From positions 1 through 64,000 of the forward strand of contig NZ_QVTE01000066.1 in assembly GCF_003429095.1 (NCBI RefSeq): a DNA stretch of 64,000 nt, in the 5' to 3' direction. The notes beneath the pieces were generated by a model, which saw only the letters and a list, made by a program, of their open reading frames with translations, did no database searches and was not told where the DNA came from. Origin of the DNA: Peribacillus saganii. Lineage in GTDB: Bacteria > Bacillota > Bacilli > Bacillales > DSM-1321. Position 1 is the first letter of the stretch; each line of letters opens with the position of its first letter. The translations under genes and the position numbers were made by a program. Below are positions 8,571-17,832 of the stretch, piece by piece.

Positions 8571-9248
8571 GTGAAGGTTGCAGACAATTTAAACAACATC
8601 AAGAACAAGATAGAAGAAGCATGTGAAATGTGTGGCCGTACTCCTGAAGAAATTAAAATTGTAGCAGTGACAAAATACGTTTCAACTGAACGGGCTGCTG
8701 AAGCTCTGGAAGCAGGCATAACTGATTTTGGCGAAAACCGTGATGAGGGGTTATTGGCAAAATATGAACACCTGGGGGACAAGCCAGTATGGCACTTTAT
8801 TGGTACTCTGCAAACAAGGAAGGTAAAAAATATCATCGGCATAGCTGATTATATCCATTCGCTGGACCGTGTGTCACTGGCCGAGGAAATCCAAAAGCGT
8901 GCCCATACTCCGGTTAAATGCTTTGTCCAGGTGAATGCTTCTGGAGAAGAGTCAAAACATGGTATTTCGCCTGATGAGGCCTTATATTTTATCAAAGAGC
9001 TAAGCGGTTTTGATAATATTATTATCGAGGGACTTATGACAATGGCTCCACTTACAGAAGAGGAAGGTATTATCCGATCCGCCTTCCGAAAACTGAAAAA
9101 GCTTCAGCAGGAAATTCAGGCTGCCGGCCTAAAGAACGCACCGTGCAGGGAGCTTTCGATGGGAATGAGCAATGATTTCATGATAGCCATTGAAGAAGGA
9201 GCTACATTTATTCGAATAGGAACCGCATTAGTGGGTGAAGATTCTTAA
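8571..9248 (+). CDS. ylmE: PLP homeostasis protein YlmE (YggS/PLPBP family)
   Basis: 225-residue TIM-barrel protein that binds pyridoxal phosphate without known catalysis and affects PLP and amino-acid homeostasis. The PLP lysine is K35 in IVAVTKYVS; FGENRDEGLLAKY and the phosphate-binding LSMGMSNDF and IRIGTALVG motifs are present. GTG 8571 matches the family N terminus. AAGGAGG (8552-8558) lies 12 bases upstream, somewhat long; the in-frame TTG 8544 would overlap ylmD. It is separated from ylmD by 7 bases. Confidence 0.93.
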   Translation: MKVADNLNNIKNKIEEACEMCGRTPEEIKIVAVTKYVSTERAAEALEAGITDFGENRDEGLLAKYEHLGDKPVWHFIGTLQTRKVKNIIGIADYIHSLDRVSLAEEIQKRAHTPVKCFVQVNASGEESKHGISPDEALYFIKELSGFDNIIIEGLMTMAPLTEEEGIIRSAFRKLKKLQQEIQAAGLKNAPCRELSMGMSNDFMIAIEEGATFIRIGTALVGEDS

Positions 9249-9260
9249 GGAGGTGCCATA

Positions 9261-9707
9261 ATGACAATCGTATCAAAGATTAAATCATTTTTCGCACTTG
9301 ATGATGAATATGAATATAAAGAAATAATCGAAGACGAACAGGTACCGGAACAAAAGCCTGCCAAAGCCGTTTCCAGACAGGCTCAGCAGCCTCCGCAGAA
9401 TGTTGTCAGCCTGCAGAGCGTTCAGAAGTCCTCAAAGGTTGTATTGCTGGAACCGAGGGTATATTCTGAGGCACAGGATGTTGCAGACCATTTGAAAAAC
9501 CGCAGGGCAGTTGTAGTTAATCTGCAAAGGATCGAACATGACCAGGCGAAAAGAATTGTAGATTTTTTAAGCGGAACCGTTTATGCAATCAGCGGTGATA
9601 TACAAAAAATCGGCACGGATATTTTTCTGTGCACACCTGAAAATGTCGATGTTTCCGGTAATATTACCGGCCTTTCGAATGATGAATATGAAGAATTGAG
9701 GTGGTAA
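9261..9707 (+). CDS. sepF: Cell division protein SepF
   Basis: 148 residues. The N-terminal amphipathic membrane-binding helix ([13 protein letters not shown]) is followed by an acidic then Gln/Pro-rich linker and the C-terminal SepF domain from about residue 60 ([55 protein letters not shown]). SepF polymerises into arcs, binds the FtsZ C terminus and overlaps FtsA in function. Strong site AAGGAGGTG before the ATG. Confidence 0.97.
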   Translation: MTIVSKIKSFFALDDEYEYKEIIEDEQVPEQKPAKAVSRQAQQPPQNVVSLQSVQKSSKVVLLEPRVYSEAQDVADHLKNRRAVVVNLQRIEHDQAKRIVDFLSGTVYAISGDIQKIGTDIFLCTPENVDVSGNITGLSNDEYEELRW

Positions 9708-9714
9708 TTAGAAC

Positions 9715-9990
9715 ATGTACTTTGTTGTCCAGATACTTTTACAATTGATTGAAATATACTCGTATGCGTTAATTATTTATATTTTAATGTCATGGTTTCC
9801 AAATGCCCGTGAATCCGCGATTGGGCAGTTTCTCGGGAAAATTTGCGAGCCCTATTTGGAAGTTTTCCGCCGGTTTATCCCCTCTATCGGGATGATTGAC
9901 ATTTCGCCGATTGTTGCCTTCTTTGTCTTGAACCTGGCATCCAGGGGGCTGCATGACCTTTATTTCATTGTCCAGGGAATGCTACAATAG
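9715..9990 (+). CDS. ylmG: YggT-family membrane protein YlmG
   Basis: 91 residues with two hydrophobic segments (about 4-27 and 62-88) around the YggT signature ([30 protein letters not shown]). Function is not firmly known; in bacteria and plastids the family is linked to division and osmotic tolerance. It starts 7 bases after sepF, with GAGGTGG as ribosome site. Confidence 0.93.
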   Translation: MYFVVQILLQLIEIYSYALIIYILMSWFPNARESAIGQFLGKICEPYLEVFRRFIPSIGMIDISPIVAFFVLNLASRGLHDLYFIVQGMLQ

Positions 9991-10000
9991 GCTATTTTAT

Positions 10001-10028
10001 TGAGGGGGTCTTTTTGATCCCTTTTTAT
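10001..10028 (+). terminator. Terminator-like hairpin after ylmG
   Basis: GGGGTC and GATCCC pair (one G-U) around a TTTTT loop, followed by a T tract. It would split ylmG from ylmH. Confidence 0.55.
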
Positions 10029-10069
10029 TTTTTTATAAGTATATACTTTTACTCATAGAACCATTGGAC

Positions 10070-10172
10070 AGCGCGAACGAGCGTTCCTGCCGGGATAACT
10101 GTGTTTCGGGAATAAAAAGCCAGGCAGTTTTTCGCGATTGGAGCAAGTGGCGTTGTCATAGAATTTGCTCTG
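10070..10172 (+). repeat. Possible heavily decayed repeat remnant before ylmH
   Basis: GTGGCGTTGTCATAGAATTT (10148-10167) looks like the family's CGGCGTTGCCAC...GAATTTAGCCG core with the loop and one stem arm deleted. The flanking GAGCAA/TTGCTC arms (10141-10170) form a local hairpin. The 5' border of the family is absent, so this is tentative. Confidence 0.25.
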
Positions 10173-10193
10173 ATCAAATAAGGAGTGAAATTA

Positions 10194-10967
10194 ATGAGCA
10201 TTTATCAGCATTTCCGGCCTGAGGAAAAAGAATTTATTGACCAGTCTCACAATATAAAGGAACAGGTGAAGAACTCCTATTCACCCAAGCTAACGGACTT
10301 TCTTGATCCAAGGGAGCAGCAGATTATGATTGCAATCGCAGGAAACGATGCAGAGGTCAAGCTGGAGTTTTTTGGCGGTGGAGAGTATGCTGAGCGGAAA
10401 AGGGCATTGCTATACCCAGATTATTTCATCCCGGAAAAAGAAGATTTTCAAATTGTCCTTTTTGAACTTATATACCCAAAAAAATTCATAGCTATGGAGC
10501 ATCGGCAGGTACTTGGAACACTGATGTCACTCGGGCTGAAGCGCGAAAAATTCGGCGATGTTTTGATTTCAGGGGATTCAGTCCAAATCGTCGCAGCAAA
10601 AGAAATTGAAAATTATTTGCTGGCCAATCTTGATAAAGTCGGCAAGTCAGCAGTTTCTTTAAAGGAACAGACAATTGGAAAAATTATACAGGCAGAGGAA
10701 AAGTGGGAAGAAATGATTACCACGGTTAGTTCAATGAGACTGGATGTGGTCCTTTCAAGCCTCTTAAACCTGTCCCGAGAAAAAACAAAGGCTTTAATTG
10801 TATCCGGTAAGGTGAAGCTGAATTTTAAAGAGGAAGATAATAGTTCTGAAGAATGCAGAGAAGGGGACATTTTGTCAGTTCGTGGCTTTGGGCGCTGCAA
10901 AATTCTGTCGATTGATGGCAAAACAAAGAAGGATAAATGGAGAATCACTGCTGGACGCCAAAAATAA
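10194..10967 (+). CDS. ylmH: S4-domain RNA-binding protein YlmH (RqcP2)
   Basis: 257 residues: an N-terminal YlmH-specific domain followed by an S4 RNA-binding domain at about 178-240 (MRLDVVLSSLLNLSREKTKA through the RGFGRCKI strand). In B. subtilis YlmH binds the peptidyl-tRNA/50S complex and assists bacterial ribosome quality control alongside RqcH and RqcP, so the rqcH gene at 29-31 kb is functionally relevant. ATG 10194 follows AAGGAG; an in-frame GTG at 10185 overlaps that site. Confidence 0.92.
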   Translation: MSIYQHFRPEEKEFIDQSHNIKEQVKNSYSPKLTDFLDPREQQIMIAIAGNDAEVKLEFFGGGEYAERKRALLYPDYFIPEKEDFQIVLFELIYPKKFIAMEHRQVLGTLMSLGLKREKFGDVLISGDSVQIVAAKEIENYLLANLDKVGKSAVSLKEQTIGKIIQAEEKWEEMITTVSSMRLDVVLSSLLNLSREKTKALIVSGKVKLNFKEEDNSSEECREGDILSVRGFGRCKILSIDGKTKKDKWRITAGRQK

Positions 10968-11039
10968 TTGAAGAAATAGAAGGATTTACAAAATCACTGT
11001 CGAAACGTACTATAGATAATATAGAAAATAAAGTACATC

Positions 11040-11206
11040 TGGAATGTGTACTTGTGTCTAGCCCAAGCAGCTCTAGCAGATTTTTTTCCGAAAAAGACCA
11101 TATGTGCTGGGCAAATGTTAAAACTGTCAGGATAAGGACGATAAGTGTAAGTAAGGTATCTTAGCTGATGCCATTTTGACAGGATGCTCCGCGCTTTTCT
11201 AAATTT
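11040..11206 (+). repeat. Decayed copy R3 of the dispersed repeat, before divIVA
   Basis: GTGTACTTGTGTCTAGCCC (11046-11064) resembles the 5' border. GACAGGATGCTCCGCGCTTTTCTAAATTTTT (11178-11208) closely resembles the 3' border of copy R4, which runs on into the same TCTAAATT flank. The interior keeps an AGGAC (11136-11140) but the stems are not convincing. The divIVA ribosome site GGAGGTG follows immediately. I see no gene between ylmH and divIVA. Confidence 0.5.
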
Positions 11207-11221
11207 TTATGGAGGTGCTTT

Positions 11222-11725
11222 ATGCCTTTAACCCCTTTGGATATACATAATAAGGAATTCAGCAAAGGATTCCGCGGGTATGATGAGGATGAAGTAAATG
11301 AATTTCTTGACCAAATTATAAAGGATTACGAATTGCTTCTTCGTGAGAAGAAAGAGCTTGAAGAGAAATTAAATGATATGCATGATAAGCTTGGCCATTT
11401 TACAGTGATTGAGGAAACGCTGAATAAGTCGATTATAGTTGCACAGGAAGCTGCTGAGGAAGTAAGGCGAAATGCCCAAAAGGAAGCTAAGTTGATTGTT
11501 AAAGAAGCAGAAAAGAATGCCGATCGGATCGTAAATGAGTCGCTTTCAAAGGCAAGGAAAATAGCCCTTGATATTGAAGAACTCAAAAAGCAATCCAAGG
11601 TTTTCCGGACTCGTTTCAAGATGCTGGTAGAGGCACAGCTGGATTTACTGGACAATGATGACTGGGACCATTTGCTTGAGTATGAATTGGATGCTACTGA
11701 ATTAAACCCTGTAGAACAGGAATAA
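11222..11725 (+). CDS. divIVA: Cell pole and septum protein DivIVA
   Basis: 167 residues. The N-terminal lipid-binding domain (MPLTPLDIHNKEFSKGFRGY, with Phe and Arg of the curvature-sensing loop) leads to two long coiled coils (about 25-70 and 75-150). It recognises negatively curved membrane at septa and poles and recruits MinJ-MinCD and, in sporulation, RacA. Length matches B. subtilis. Ribosome site ATGGAGGTG. Confidence 0.97.
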   Translation: MPLTPLDIHNKEFSKGFRGYDEDEVNEFLDQIIKDYELLLREKKELEEKLNDMHDKLGHFTVIEETLNKSIIVAQEAAEEVRRNAQKEAKLIVKEAEKNADRIVNESLSKARKIALDIEELKKQSKVFRTRFKMLVEAQLDLLDNDDWDHLLEYELDATELNPVEQE

Positions 11726-11782
11726 GCTTGGGGACTTTTGGCTGTAGAGTTATGAAGCAGTCGGTTTATCCGGTTGAGTGAC

Positions 11783-11812
11783 TTGACGCTAACAACATTT
11801 TTCGCATATAAT
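11783..11812 (+). promoter_or_regulatory. Sigma-A promoter for the ileS T-box transcript
   Basis: TTGACG (11783-11788), 18 bases, TATAAT (11807-11812). The T-box leader starts about 25-30 bases downstream. Confidence 0.8.
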
Positions 11813-11837
11813 CTTTTAATAACATAACATTCATATT

Positions 11838-12130
11838 TTTAAAACGATGACAGGGACAGTACATGACTTATCCCGCCTATAGCAAAAGGACATTACCCTT
11901 TCGAAAAGCGAGCCGGGGACGGTGGAAGCCCGGTATAGGCAAAGCTATGGAAGATCACCCTGGAGTTCTGAGTTGAACATTGATAAATCAGTAAACGAAG
12001 CGTCGCCATTCACGTTACGAATGTAAGAGAGGACAAAAAGCATTTGGCTTGTTGTCTAGCAAGGGTGGTACCGCGGGAAAAGGATCTGTAAGCCTTCTCG
12101 TCCCTATTCAGGGATGAGAAGGCTTTTTTG
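11838..12130 (+). promoter_or_regulatory. T-box riboswitch of ileS
   Basis: Leader that senses uncharged tRNA-Ile and switches between terminator and antiterminator. Seen directly: the invariant T-box AGGGTGGTACCGCGG (12062-12076) and a terminator with stem AGCCTTCTCGTCCC / GGGATGAGAAGGCT plus TTTTTT (12091-12129). A likely Ile specifier codon ATC lies at 11954-11956 in GGAAGATCACC. Stem I runs from about 11840 to 12000. The specifier was assigned by context, not by folding. Confidence 0.93.
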
Positions 12131-12190
12131 TGTGTGAAAATGTTTTCTTATTGGTGACAAATGAATGTTAATTAAAACGGAGGAATTGAA

Positions 12191-14962
12191 ATGGAGTATA
12201 AAGATACGCTGTTAATGCCAAAAACAGAATTCCCAATGCGTGGAAATCTGCCGAAAAGAGAACCTGAAATCCAGGAATCATGGGACAAAATGGACATCTA
12301 TCGAAAAGTACAGGAGCATACAAAGGGACGGCCATTGTTCGTTCTTCATGATGGACCTCCGTACGCTAACGGTGACATCCATATGGGGCATGCTCTAAAT
12401 AAAATTCTGAAAGACTTTATCGTGAGATATAAATCAATGAACGGGTTCCACGCTCCGTATGTACCTGGCTGGGATACTCATGGATTGCCAATCGAAACAG
12501 CCTTGGCTAAAAAAGGCGTTAAACGTAAAGAAATGAGTGTTGCTGAATTCCGCAAGCTTTGTGAGCAATACGCTTATGAGCAGATTGACAATCAGCGTGA
12601 GCAGTTTAAGCGCCTTGGCGTTCGCGGCGACTGGGAAAATCCGTATATTACGCTTAAACCGGAGTATGAGGCCCAACAAATTAAGGTTTTCGGTGACATG
12701 GCGAAAAAAGGCTATATTTATAAAGGGAAAAAACCAGTCTATTGGTCACCTTCCAGTGAATCAGCCCTTGCAGAAGCAGAAATCGAATACTATGACAAAC
12801 GTTCTGCCTCCATTTATGTCAGTTTTGAAGTTACCAATGGTAAAGGTGTTGTCGAAGAGGGTGTAAATATCGTTATCTGGACGACGACTCCGTGGACAAT
12901 TCCAGCAAACCTTGGAATTTCGCTTCACCCAGAGCTTATCTATGTAACTGTAGAAGAAGCAGGCAAGAAATATATTGTGGCTGAAGGTCTTTTAGAGTCA
13001 GTCACGCAAGCTGTTGGCTGGGAGAATCCAACTGTTGTTGCAAAAAACAAAGGCAGCGAATTAGACAGAATCATAGCGAAGCATCCATTATTCGACAGGG
13101 AGTCATTAGTAATGCTTGGCGAGCATGTAACTCTAGATGCAGGTACAGGATGTGTTCATACAGCTCCGGGCCACGGGGAAGACGACTTCATTGTCGGCCA
13201 AAAATACGGGCTGGACGTTTTATGCCCAGTTGATGAAAAAGGCTATATGACTAATGAAGCGGGAGAATTCGAGGGGCTATTTTATGACGAAGCAAACAAG
13301 CCGATCTCTGAGCGGCTTAAGGAAGCAGGAGCGCTTCTAAGTCTGTCATTCATCACACACTCATATCCGCACGATTGGCGTACAAAAAAGCCAACGATCT
13401 TCCGTGCGACAGCGCAGTGGTTTGCATCGATCAAGGATTTCCGCGCGGACCTGTTAAAAGCTATTGAAGAAACAAAATGGGTTCCGGCCTGGGGTGAAAC
13501 CCGCCTGTTCAACATGGTACGTGACCGCGGCGACTGGTGTATCTCACGCCAGAGGGCATGGGGCGTTCCAATCCCAGTCTTTTACGCTGAAAACGGAGAC
13601 TCCATTATTACTGATGAAACTATTGATCATGTTTCAAACCTGTTCCGCGAGCATGGCTCCAATGTCTGGTTTGAACGAGAAGCTAAAAACCTGCTTCCGG
13701 AAGGCTTTACCCATGAGGGCAGCCCGAATGGCCATTTTACAAAAGAAACAGATATCATGGATGTTTGGTTCGATTCCGGTTCATCACATCAGGCTGTTTT
13801 GGAAGAGCGCCCAGACCTGCAAAGACCTGCAGATTTATATTTGGAAGGGTCCGACCAATACCGCGGCTGGTTCAACTCTTCGCTTTCAACAGCAGTTGCC
13901 GTTACAGGAAAAGCGCCATATAAAGGCGTGTTGAGCCACGGGTTTGCATTGGATGGCGAAGGCCGGAAAATGAGTAAATCCCTTGGAAATGTAGTTGTGC
14001 CGTCGAAGGTCATGAACCAGCTTGGTGCAGACATTCTCCGTCTTTGGGTAGCATCTGTTGACTATCAATCAGATGTTCGTGTATCCGATGCAATCTTAAA
14101 GCAGGTAGCTGAGGTGTACCGTAAAATCCGGAATACATTCCGATTCCTTTTGGGAACTCTGCACGATTTTAATGCGGAAACGGACGCTGTAGCATTTAGC
14201 CAACTGCAGGAAGTTGACCAGTATATGCTAGTTAGGCTTAACAAACTAGTGAAAAATGTGAAGCTGGCATATGAAAGATATGAATTTGCAAACATTTATC
14301 ATCTTGTGAACAACTTCTGTACACTTGATTTAAGCGCATTCTACCTTGATTACGCCAAGGATATTTTATACTGTGAAGCACCGGATGATGTAAGACGCAG
14401 ATCTATCCAAACGGTATTATCAGAAACGCTTCTTTCACTCACTAAGCTCGTATCACCAATCCTGTCCCATACAGCAGATGAGGTTTGGTCATTCCTGCCC
14501 GGCGTACAAGAGGAGAGTATTCAGCTTACTTTAATGCCAGAAGAGCGCGAGATTGAAAATGCTGTGCAGCTGGAAGAAAAATGGAGCGCGTTCATGGATC
14601 TTAGAGATGAAGTTCTCAAAGCGTTAGAGGAAGCAAGGAACGCAAAGGTTATCGGAAAATCTCTTAACGCTAAAGTCTCTGTCTACGTTGATGACAAAAC
14701 AAAAACGTTGCTTGATAGCATTAACGAAAGCCTTGAACAGCTGTTTATTGTTTCTGATTTTGAAGTGGCGGGAAGCAAAGGAGACGCACCTGCAGACTCG
14801 CTGCAATTAGAGCGTGCTGCAATCGTGGTAACAAAAGCTGAAGGAGAAATTTGCGAGCGCTGCTGGAATGTTTCTAAGGAAGTCGGCAATGTCGAGTCTC
14901 ATCCAACCCTTTGCCCTCGCTGTGCAACTGTAGTGGAAGAGAATTACGCTAATAGTTTGTAA
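12191..14962 (+). CDS. ileS: Isoleucine--tRNA ligase
   Basis: 923-residue class I aminoacyl-tRNA synthetase charging tRNA-Ile, with a CP1 editing domain against Val. HIGH-type HMGH is at 64-67 and KMSKS at 593-597; the editing-domain motif [14 protein letters not shown] is present (about 236-249). The C-terminal zinc finger is intact (CERCWN and CPRC). Its length and ending match the bacterial type with this finger. Ribosome site GGAGG, 62 bases after the T-box terminator. Confidence 0.99.
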   Translation: MEYKDTLLMPKTEFPMRGNLPKREPEIQESWDKMDIYRKVQEHTKGRPLFVLHDGPPYANGDIHMGHALNKILKDFIVRYKSMNGFHAPYVPGWDTHGLPIETALAKKGVKRKEMSVAEFRKLCEQYAYEQIDNQREQFKRLGVRGDWENPYITLKPEYEAQQIKVFGDMAKKGYIYKGKKPVYWSPSSESALAEAEIEYYDKRSASIYVSFEVTNGKGVVEEGVNIVIWTTTPWTIPANLGISLHPELIYVTVEEAGKKYIVAEGLLESVTQAVGWENPTVVAKNKGSELDRIIAKHPLFDRESLVMLGEHVTLDAGTGCVHTAPGHGEDDFIVGQKYGLDVLCPVDEKGYMTNEAGEFEGLFYDEANKPISERLKEAGALLSLSFITHSYPHDWRTKKPTIFRATAQWFASIKDFRADLLKAIEETKWVPAWGETRLFNMVRDRGDWCISRQRAWGVPIPVFYAENGDSIITDETIDHVSNLFREHGSNVWFEREAKNLLPEGFTHEGSPNGHFTKETDIMDVWFDSGSSHQAVLEERPDLQRPADLYLEGSDQYRGWFNSSLSTAVAVTGKAPYKGVLSHGFALDGEGRKMSKSLGNVVVPSKVMNQLGADILRLWVASVDYQSDVRVSDAILKQVAEVYRKIRNTFRFLLGTLHDFNAETDAVAFSQLQEVDQYMLVRLNKLVKNVKLAYERYEFANIYHLVNNFCTLDLSAFYLDYAKDILYCEAPDDVRRRSIQTVLSETLLSLTKLVSPILSHTADEVWSFLPGVQEESIQLTLMPEEREIENAVQLEEKWSAFMDLRDEVLKALEEARNAKVIGKSLNAKVSVYVDDKTKTLLDSINESLEQLFIVSDFEVAGSKGDAPADSLQLERAAIVVTKAEGEICERCWNVSKEVGNVESHPTLCPRCATVVEENYANSL

Positions 14963-14999
14963 AATATTTCACTCTGCTAAATTAAATTTAGCAGTGACG

Positions 15000-15035
15000 A
15001 AGGGAGCCTTTTATAACTCGGCTCCCTTTATTTTG
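15000..15035 (+). terminator. Rho-independent terminator after ileS
   Basis: AAGGGAGCC pairs with GGCTCCCTT and is followed by TATTTTG. A second palindrome, CTGCTAAATT / AATTTAGCAG, sits just upstream at 14973-14993. Bases 15036-15290 hold no gene I can support. Confidence 0.9.
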
Positions 15036-15290
15036 TTAAGAAATATATAAATGATGGGGACTAAATGTCAGCATAACGTAAAGCGACTTTTTTTACGACA
15101 ATATTCAATGGCGGAAGTTTCATACCCACGAATTAAAGCGGCAGCTTTTTCAAGACGGCCACAATTTATTCTATTTTCTAATTTTCTGAATGTAGGCCGG
15201 GATGGAAAACTTGCAATGTGTGCTGTGCATTAAAATATGTAATATGCTACAATTCAAGAAAAGATTAGTGTATGAGTTGGGGGAAGCTTT

Positions 15291-15764
15291 GTGTTATATT
15301 ATTTTATTGCTCTGATTGTGATTGCTCTGGATCAATTCACGAAGATGCTGATTGTTAAAAAGATGGAGCTGGGGGAGAGCATCCCGGTCGTTGAAAATCT
15401 CTTTTACATAACTTCCCATCGTAACCGTGGTGCCGCTTGGGGAATCCTTGAAGGTAAGATGTGGTTTTTTTATATCATAACTGTTGTGGTTGTAGCCGGT
15501 TTGATATATTACATTCAGAAAATGGCAAAGCAGCACTGGCTTCTTGGCATTTCTCTAGGCCTGATGCTTGGCGGGGCAATCGGGAACTTTATTGACCGTG
15601 TTTTCCGAAAAGAAGTGGTCGATTTTATCCATACATATATATTCAGCTATAATTTTCCGGTGTTTAATATTGCGGATGCTGCACTGTCAATTGGGGTAGC
15701 AATGCTTGTTATTTACATGCTTTTTGAAGAAAAATTGGTGAAGGGGCAAAAAACAAATGAGTAA
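15291..15764 (+). CDS. lspA: Lipoprotein signal peptidase LspA
   Basis: 157-residue polytopic membrane aspartic protease that removes the signal peptide from prolipoproteins after diacylglyceryl modification. Four hydrophobic segments; conserved motifs [23 protein letters not shown] and [11 protein letters not shown] hold the two catalytic Asp residues (in the last two motifs). Start GTG 15291 after GGGGGAAG. The following gene starts 8 bases before its stop. Confidence 0.97.
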   Translation: MLYYFIALIVIALDQFTKMLIVKKMELGESIPVVENLFYITSHRNRGAAWGILEGKMWFFYIITVVVVAGLIYYIQKMAKQHWLLGISLGLMLGGAIGNFIDRVFRKEVVDFIHTYIFSYNFPVFNIADAALSIGVAMLVIYMLFEEKLVKGQKTNE

Positions 15765-16671
15765 TTTTCAGCATAGAGTGCTTGAAGAGGAAAACGGGCT
15801 TAGAATTGATAAAGTGCTGTCCACCTTAAATGAAGAGTGGTCGAGAACCCAGGTTCAGCAATGGATCAAGGAAAGCCATGTTCTTGTAAACAGTTCAGCA
15901 GTAAAAACGAACTATAAATGCAGCACAGGAGACGAAATTGAGCTTGTAATACCGGAACCTGAAGACCTGGATGTAGAAGCGGAGGAAATGAATCTTGATA
16001 TTTATTACGAGGACGGCGACGTACTTGTGGTAAACAAGCCCAGCGGAATGGTTGTCCACCCGGCACCTGGCCATACTTCCGGAACCCTTGTAAATGGCTT
16101 AATGGCCCACTGTAAGGATCTTTCTGGCATAAATGGAGTTATGCGGCCTGGAATTGTCCATCGGATCGATAAGGATACGTCTGGATTACTAATGGTTGCT
16201 AAAAACGATATGGCCCATGAAAGCCTTGTACAGCAGCTGGTTGATAAAACTGTGACCCGAAAATACAGGGCTATCGTCCACGGTGTTATACCACACGATT
16301 ACGGTACGATAGACGCGCCAATCGGCCGGGATAAAAAAGACCGCCAGAGCATGACCGTTACAGAAGAAAACGCTAAAAATGCGGTTACTCACTTCCGGGT
16401 GCTGGAACGTTTTGAAAACTTTTCCTTTGTGGAGTGCCAGCTTGAAACAGGGAGGACACATCAGATCCGTGTCCATATGAAATATATCGGTTTTCCTCTT
16501 GCTGGAGATCCAAAATACGGTCCAAGAAAAACTCTTGATATTGACGGACAGGCCCTCCATGCCGGGGTGCTCGGTTTTATCCACCCTCGAACGAAGGAAT
16601 ATTTGGAATTTGAGGCACCCCTTCCGCAGGAGTTTGAAGATCTGCTCGACAAACTTCGCCATAAGCGTTGA
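15757..16671 (+). CDS. RluD-family 23S rRNA pseudouridine synthase (YlyB)
   Basis: 304 residues: N-terminal S4 domain (about 13-75) and an RluA/RluD catalytic domain with [16 protein letters not shown] (about 134-149), where the Asp of RxDxxTSG is the nucleophile. Probably modifies U residues of 23S rRNA; the exact target cannot be read from sequence. It overlaps lspA by 8 bases. Its stop codon lies inside the -35 of the pyr promoter. Confidence 0.93.
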   Translation: MSNFQHRVLEEENGLRIDKVLSTLNEEWSRTQVQQWIKESHVLVNSSAVKTNYKCSTGDEIELVIPEPEDLDVEAEEMNLDIYYEDGDVLVVNKPSGMVVHPAPGHTSGTLVNGLMAHCKDLSGINGVMRPGIVHRIDKDTSGLLMVAKNDMAHESLVQQLVDKTVTRKYRAIVHGVIPHDYGTIDAPIGRDKKDRQSMTVTEENAKNAVTHFRVLERFENFSFVECQLETGRTHQIRVHMKYIGFPLAGDPKYGPRKTLDIDGQALHAGVLGFIHPRTKEYLEFEAPLPQEFEDLLDKLRHKR

Positions 16672-16696
16672 CAAACCGCCTATCTTTCTGTAAGAT
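16668..16696 (+). promoter_or_regulatory. Sigma-A promoter of the pyr operon
   Basis: TTGACA (16668-16673), 17 bases, TAAGAT (16691-16696). The -35 contains the TGA stop of the preceding gene. Transcription would start about 20 bases before the first PyrR-binding site. Confidence 0.85.
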
Positions 16697-16720
16697 GGGT
16701 TTAGCTTAATAAGAACCTTT

Positions 16721-16847
16721 AATACAGTCCCGTGAGGCTGAGAAGGAAACGGATTTTTATGGACAGCAGTGCTGTGGGTATTGAACAGACCCATAACTGC
16801 TCAGGACTATCTGTATCCTCCTGCTGAGCGGCGGGAGGATTTTTTCT
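16721..16847 (+). promoter_or_regulatory. PyrR attenuator 1 (before pyrR)
   Basis: The PyrR binding loop ACAGTCCCGTGAGGCTG (16724-16740) is an anti-antiterminator. The intrinsic terminator at 16815-16845 has stem ATCCTCC / GGGAGGAT plus T6. When UMP-bound PyrR binds the loop, the antiterminator cannot form and transcription stops. Same architecture as the first attenuator of B. subtilis. Confidence 0.92.
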
Positions 16848-16869
16848 GAATAAAAAAGTTATAATTTTT

Positions 16870-17005
16870 TTAAACAAGTACAGATGTCTAGCTCCAGCAC
16901 CCACCCCCGAGGCACAGGATGTGCTAGTGCCTGCGTCGACGTTTGGTACAGGACGTACCAGAACTTAGTCGACGTTGCTCTGTCAGGGCGCTTGCGCTTT
17001 TCTAA
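16870..17005 (+). repeat. Dispersed structured repeat, copy R4, between attenuator and pyrR
   Basis: Starts TTTAAACAAGTACAGATGTC and ends GGGCGCTTGCGCTTTTC. Internal stems: GCAC-AGGAT-GTGC (16913-16925), and a nested stem where GTCGAC (16935-16940) pairs with GTCGAC (16968-16973) and TGGTAC (16944-16949) pairs with GTACCA (16955-16960) around loop AGGAC. The arms differ in sequence from those of R1, R6 and R7A while the loop and the GTT and GAACTTA connectors are the same. It lies 36 bases before the pyrR start, in the transcribed leader. Confidence 0.88.
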
Positions 17006-17026
17006 ATTCCGTTTCGATCCGGATGA

Positions 17027-17584
<558 letters not shown>

Positions 17585-17602
17585 ATAACCACCCTTTTAA
17601 CA

Positions 17603-17696
17603 AGCAGTCCCGAGAGGCTGACAAGGGGGAGGCAGACGAGAGCGGCAAAAGGCCGACGGTGCCCTCCTTTTCCCTCTGACAATGAGGGTTTTCTTA
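17603..17696 (+). promoter_or_regulatory. PyrR attenuator 2 (pyrR-pyrP)
   Basis: PyrR binding loop AGTCCCGAGAGGCTG (17606-17620), followed by a GC-rich antiterminator region and a short terminator, CCCTC (17672-17676) with GAGGG (17684-17688), then TTTTCTT. Confidence 0.87.
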
Positions 17697-17721
17697 TTTA
17701 GATAAGAAAGTGTATCTTGCT

Positions 17722-17816
17722 TAACTAGTACAGATATCTAGCTTCAGCGCCCAGCCCAGACGCACAGGTAGTGACGAGCCGTTCTCTATTTGCCAGGGTG
17801 CTTGCGCTTTTAAGAA
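17722..17816 (+). repeat. Dispersed repeat, copy R5 (short form), between attenuator 2 and pyrP
   Basis: AACTAGTACAGATATCTAGC begins the copy and GGGTGCTTGCGCTTTT ends it. AGCGCCC near the start pairs with GGGTGCT near the end (one G-U). The interior is shortened: GACGCACAGG and GAGCCGTTCT survive as fragments of the long form. It stops a few bases before the pyrP ribosome site CTAGGAGG. Confidence 0.82.
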
Positions 17817-17832
17817 CTAGGAGGAATGTATC

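Noticed and set aside
10937-11164. 75-residue frame between ylmH and divIVA
   Set aside because: It overlaps the ylmH end and runs through the decayed repeat R3; composition is not protein-like.
15051-15233. 60-residue frame between ileS and lspA, where B. subtilis has ylyA
   Set aside because: No zinc-finger cysteines of a DksA/YlyA protein, no ribosome site, and no resemblance to any family I know.
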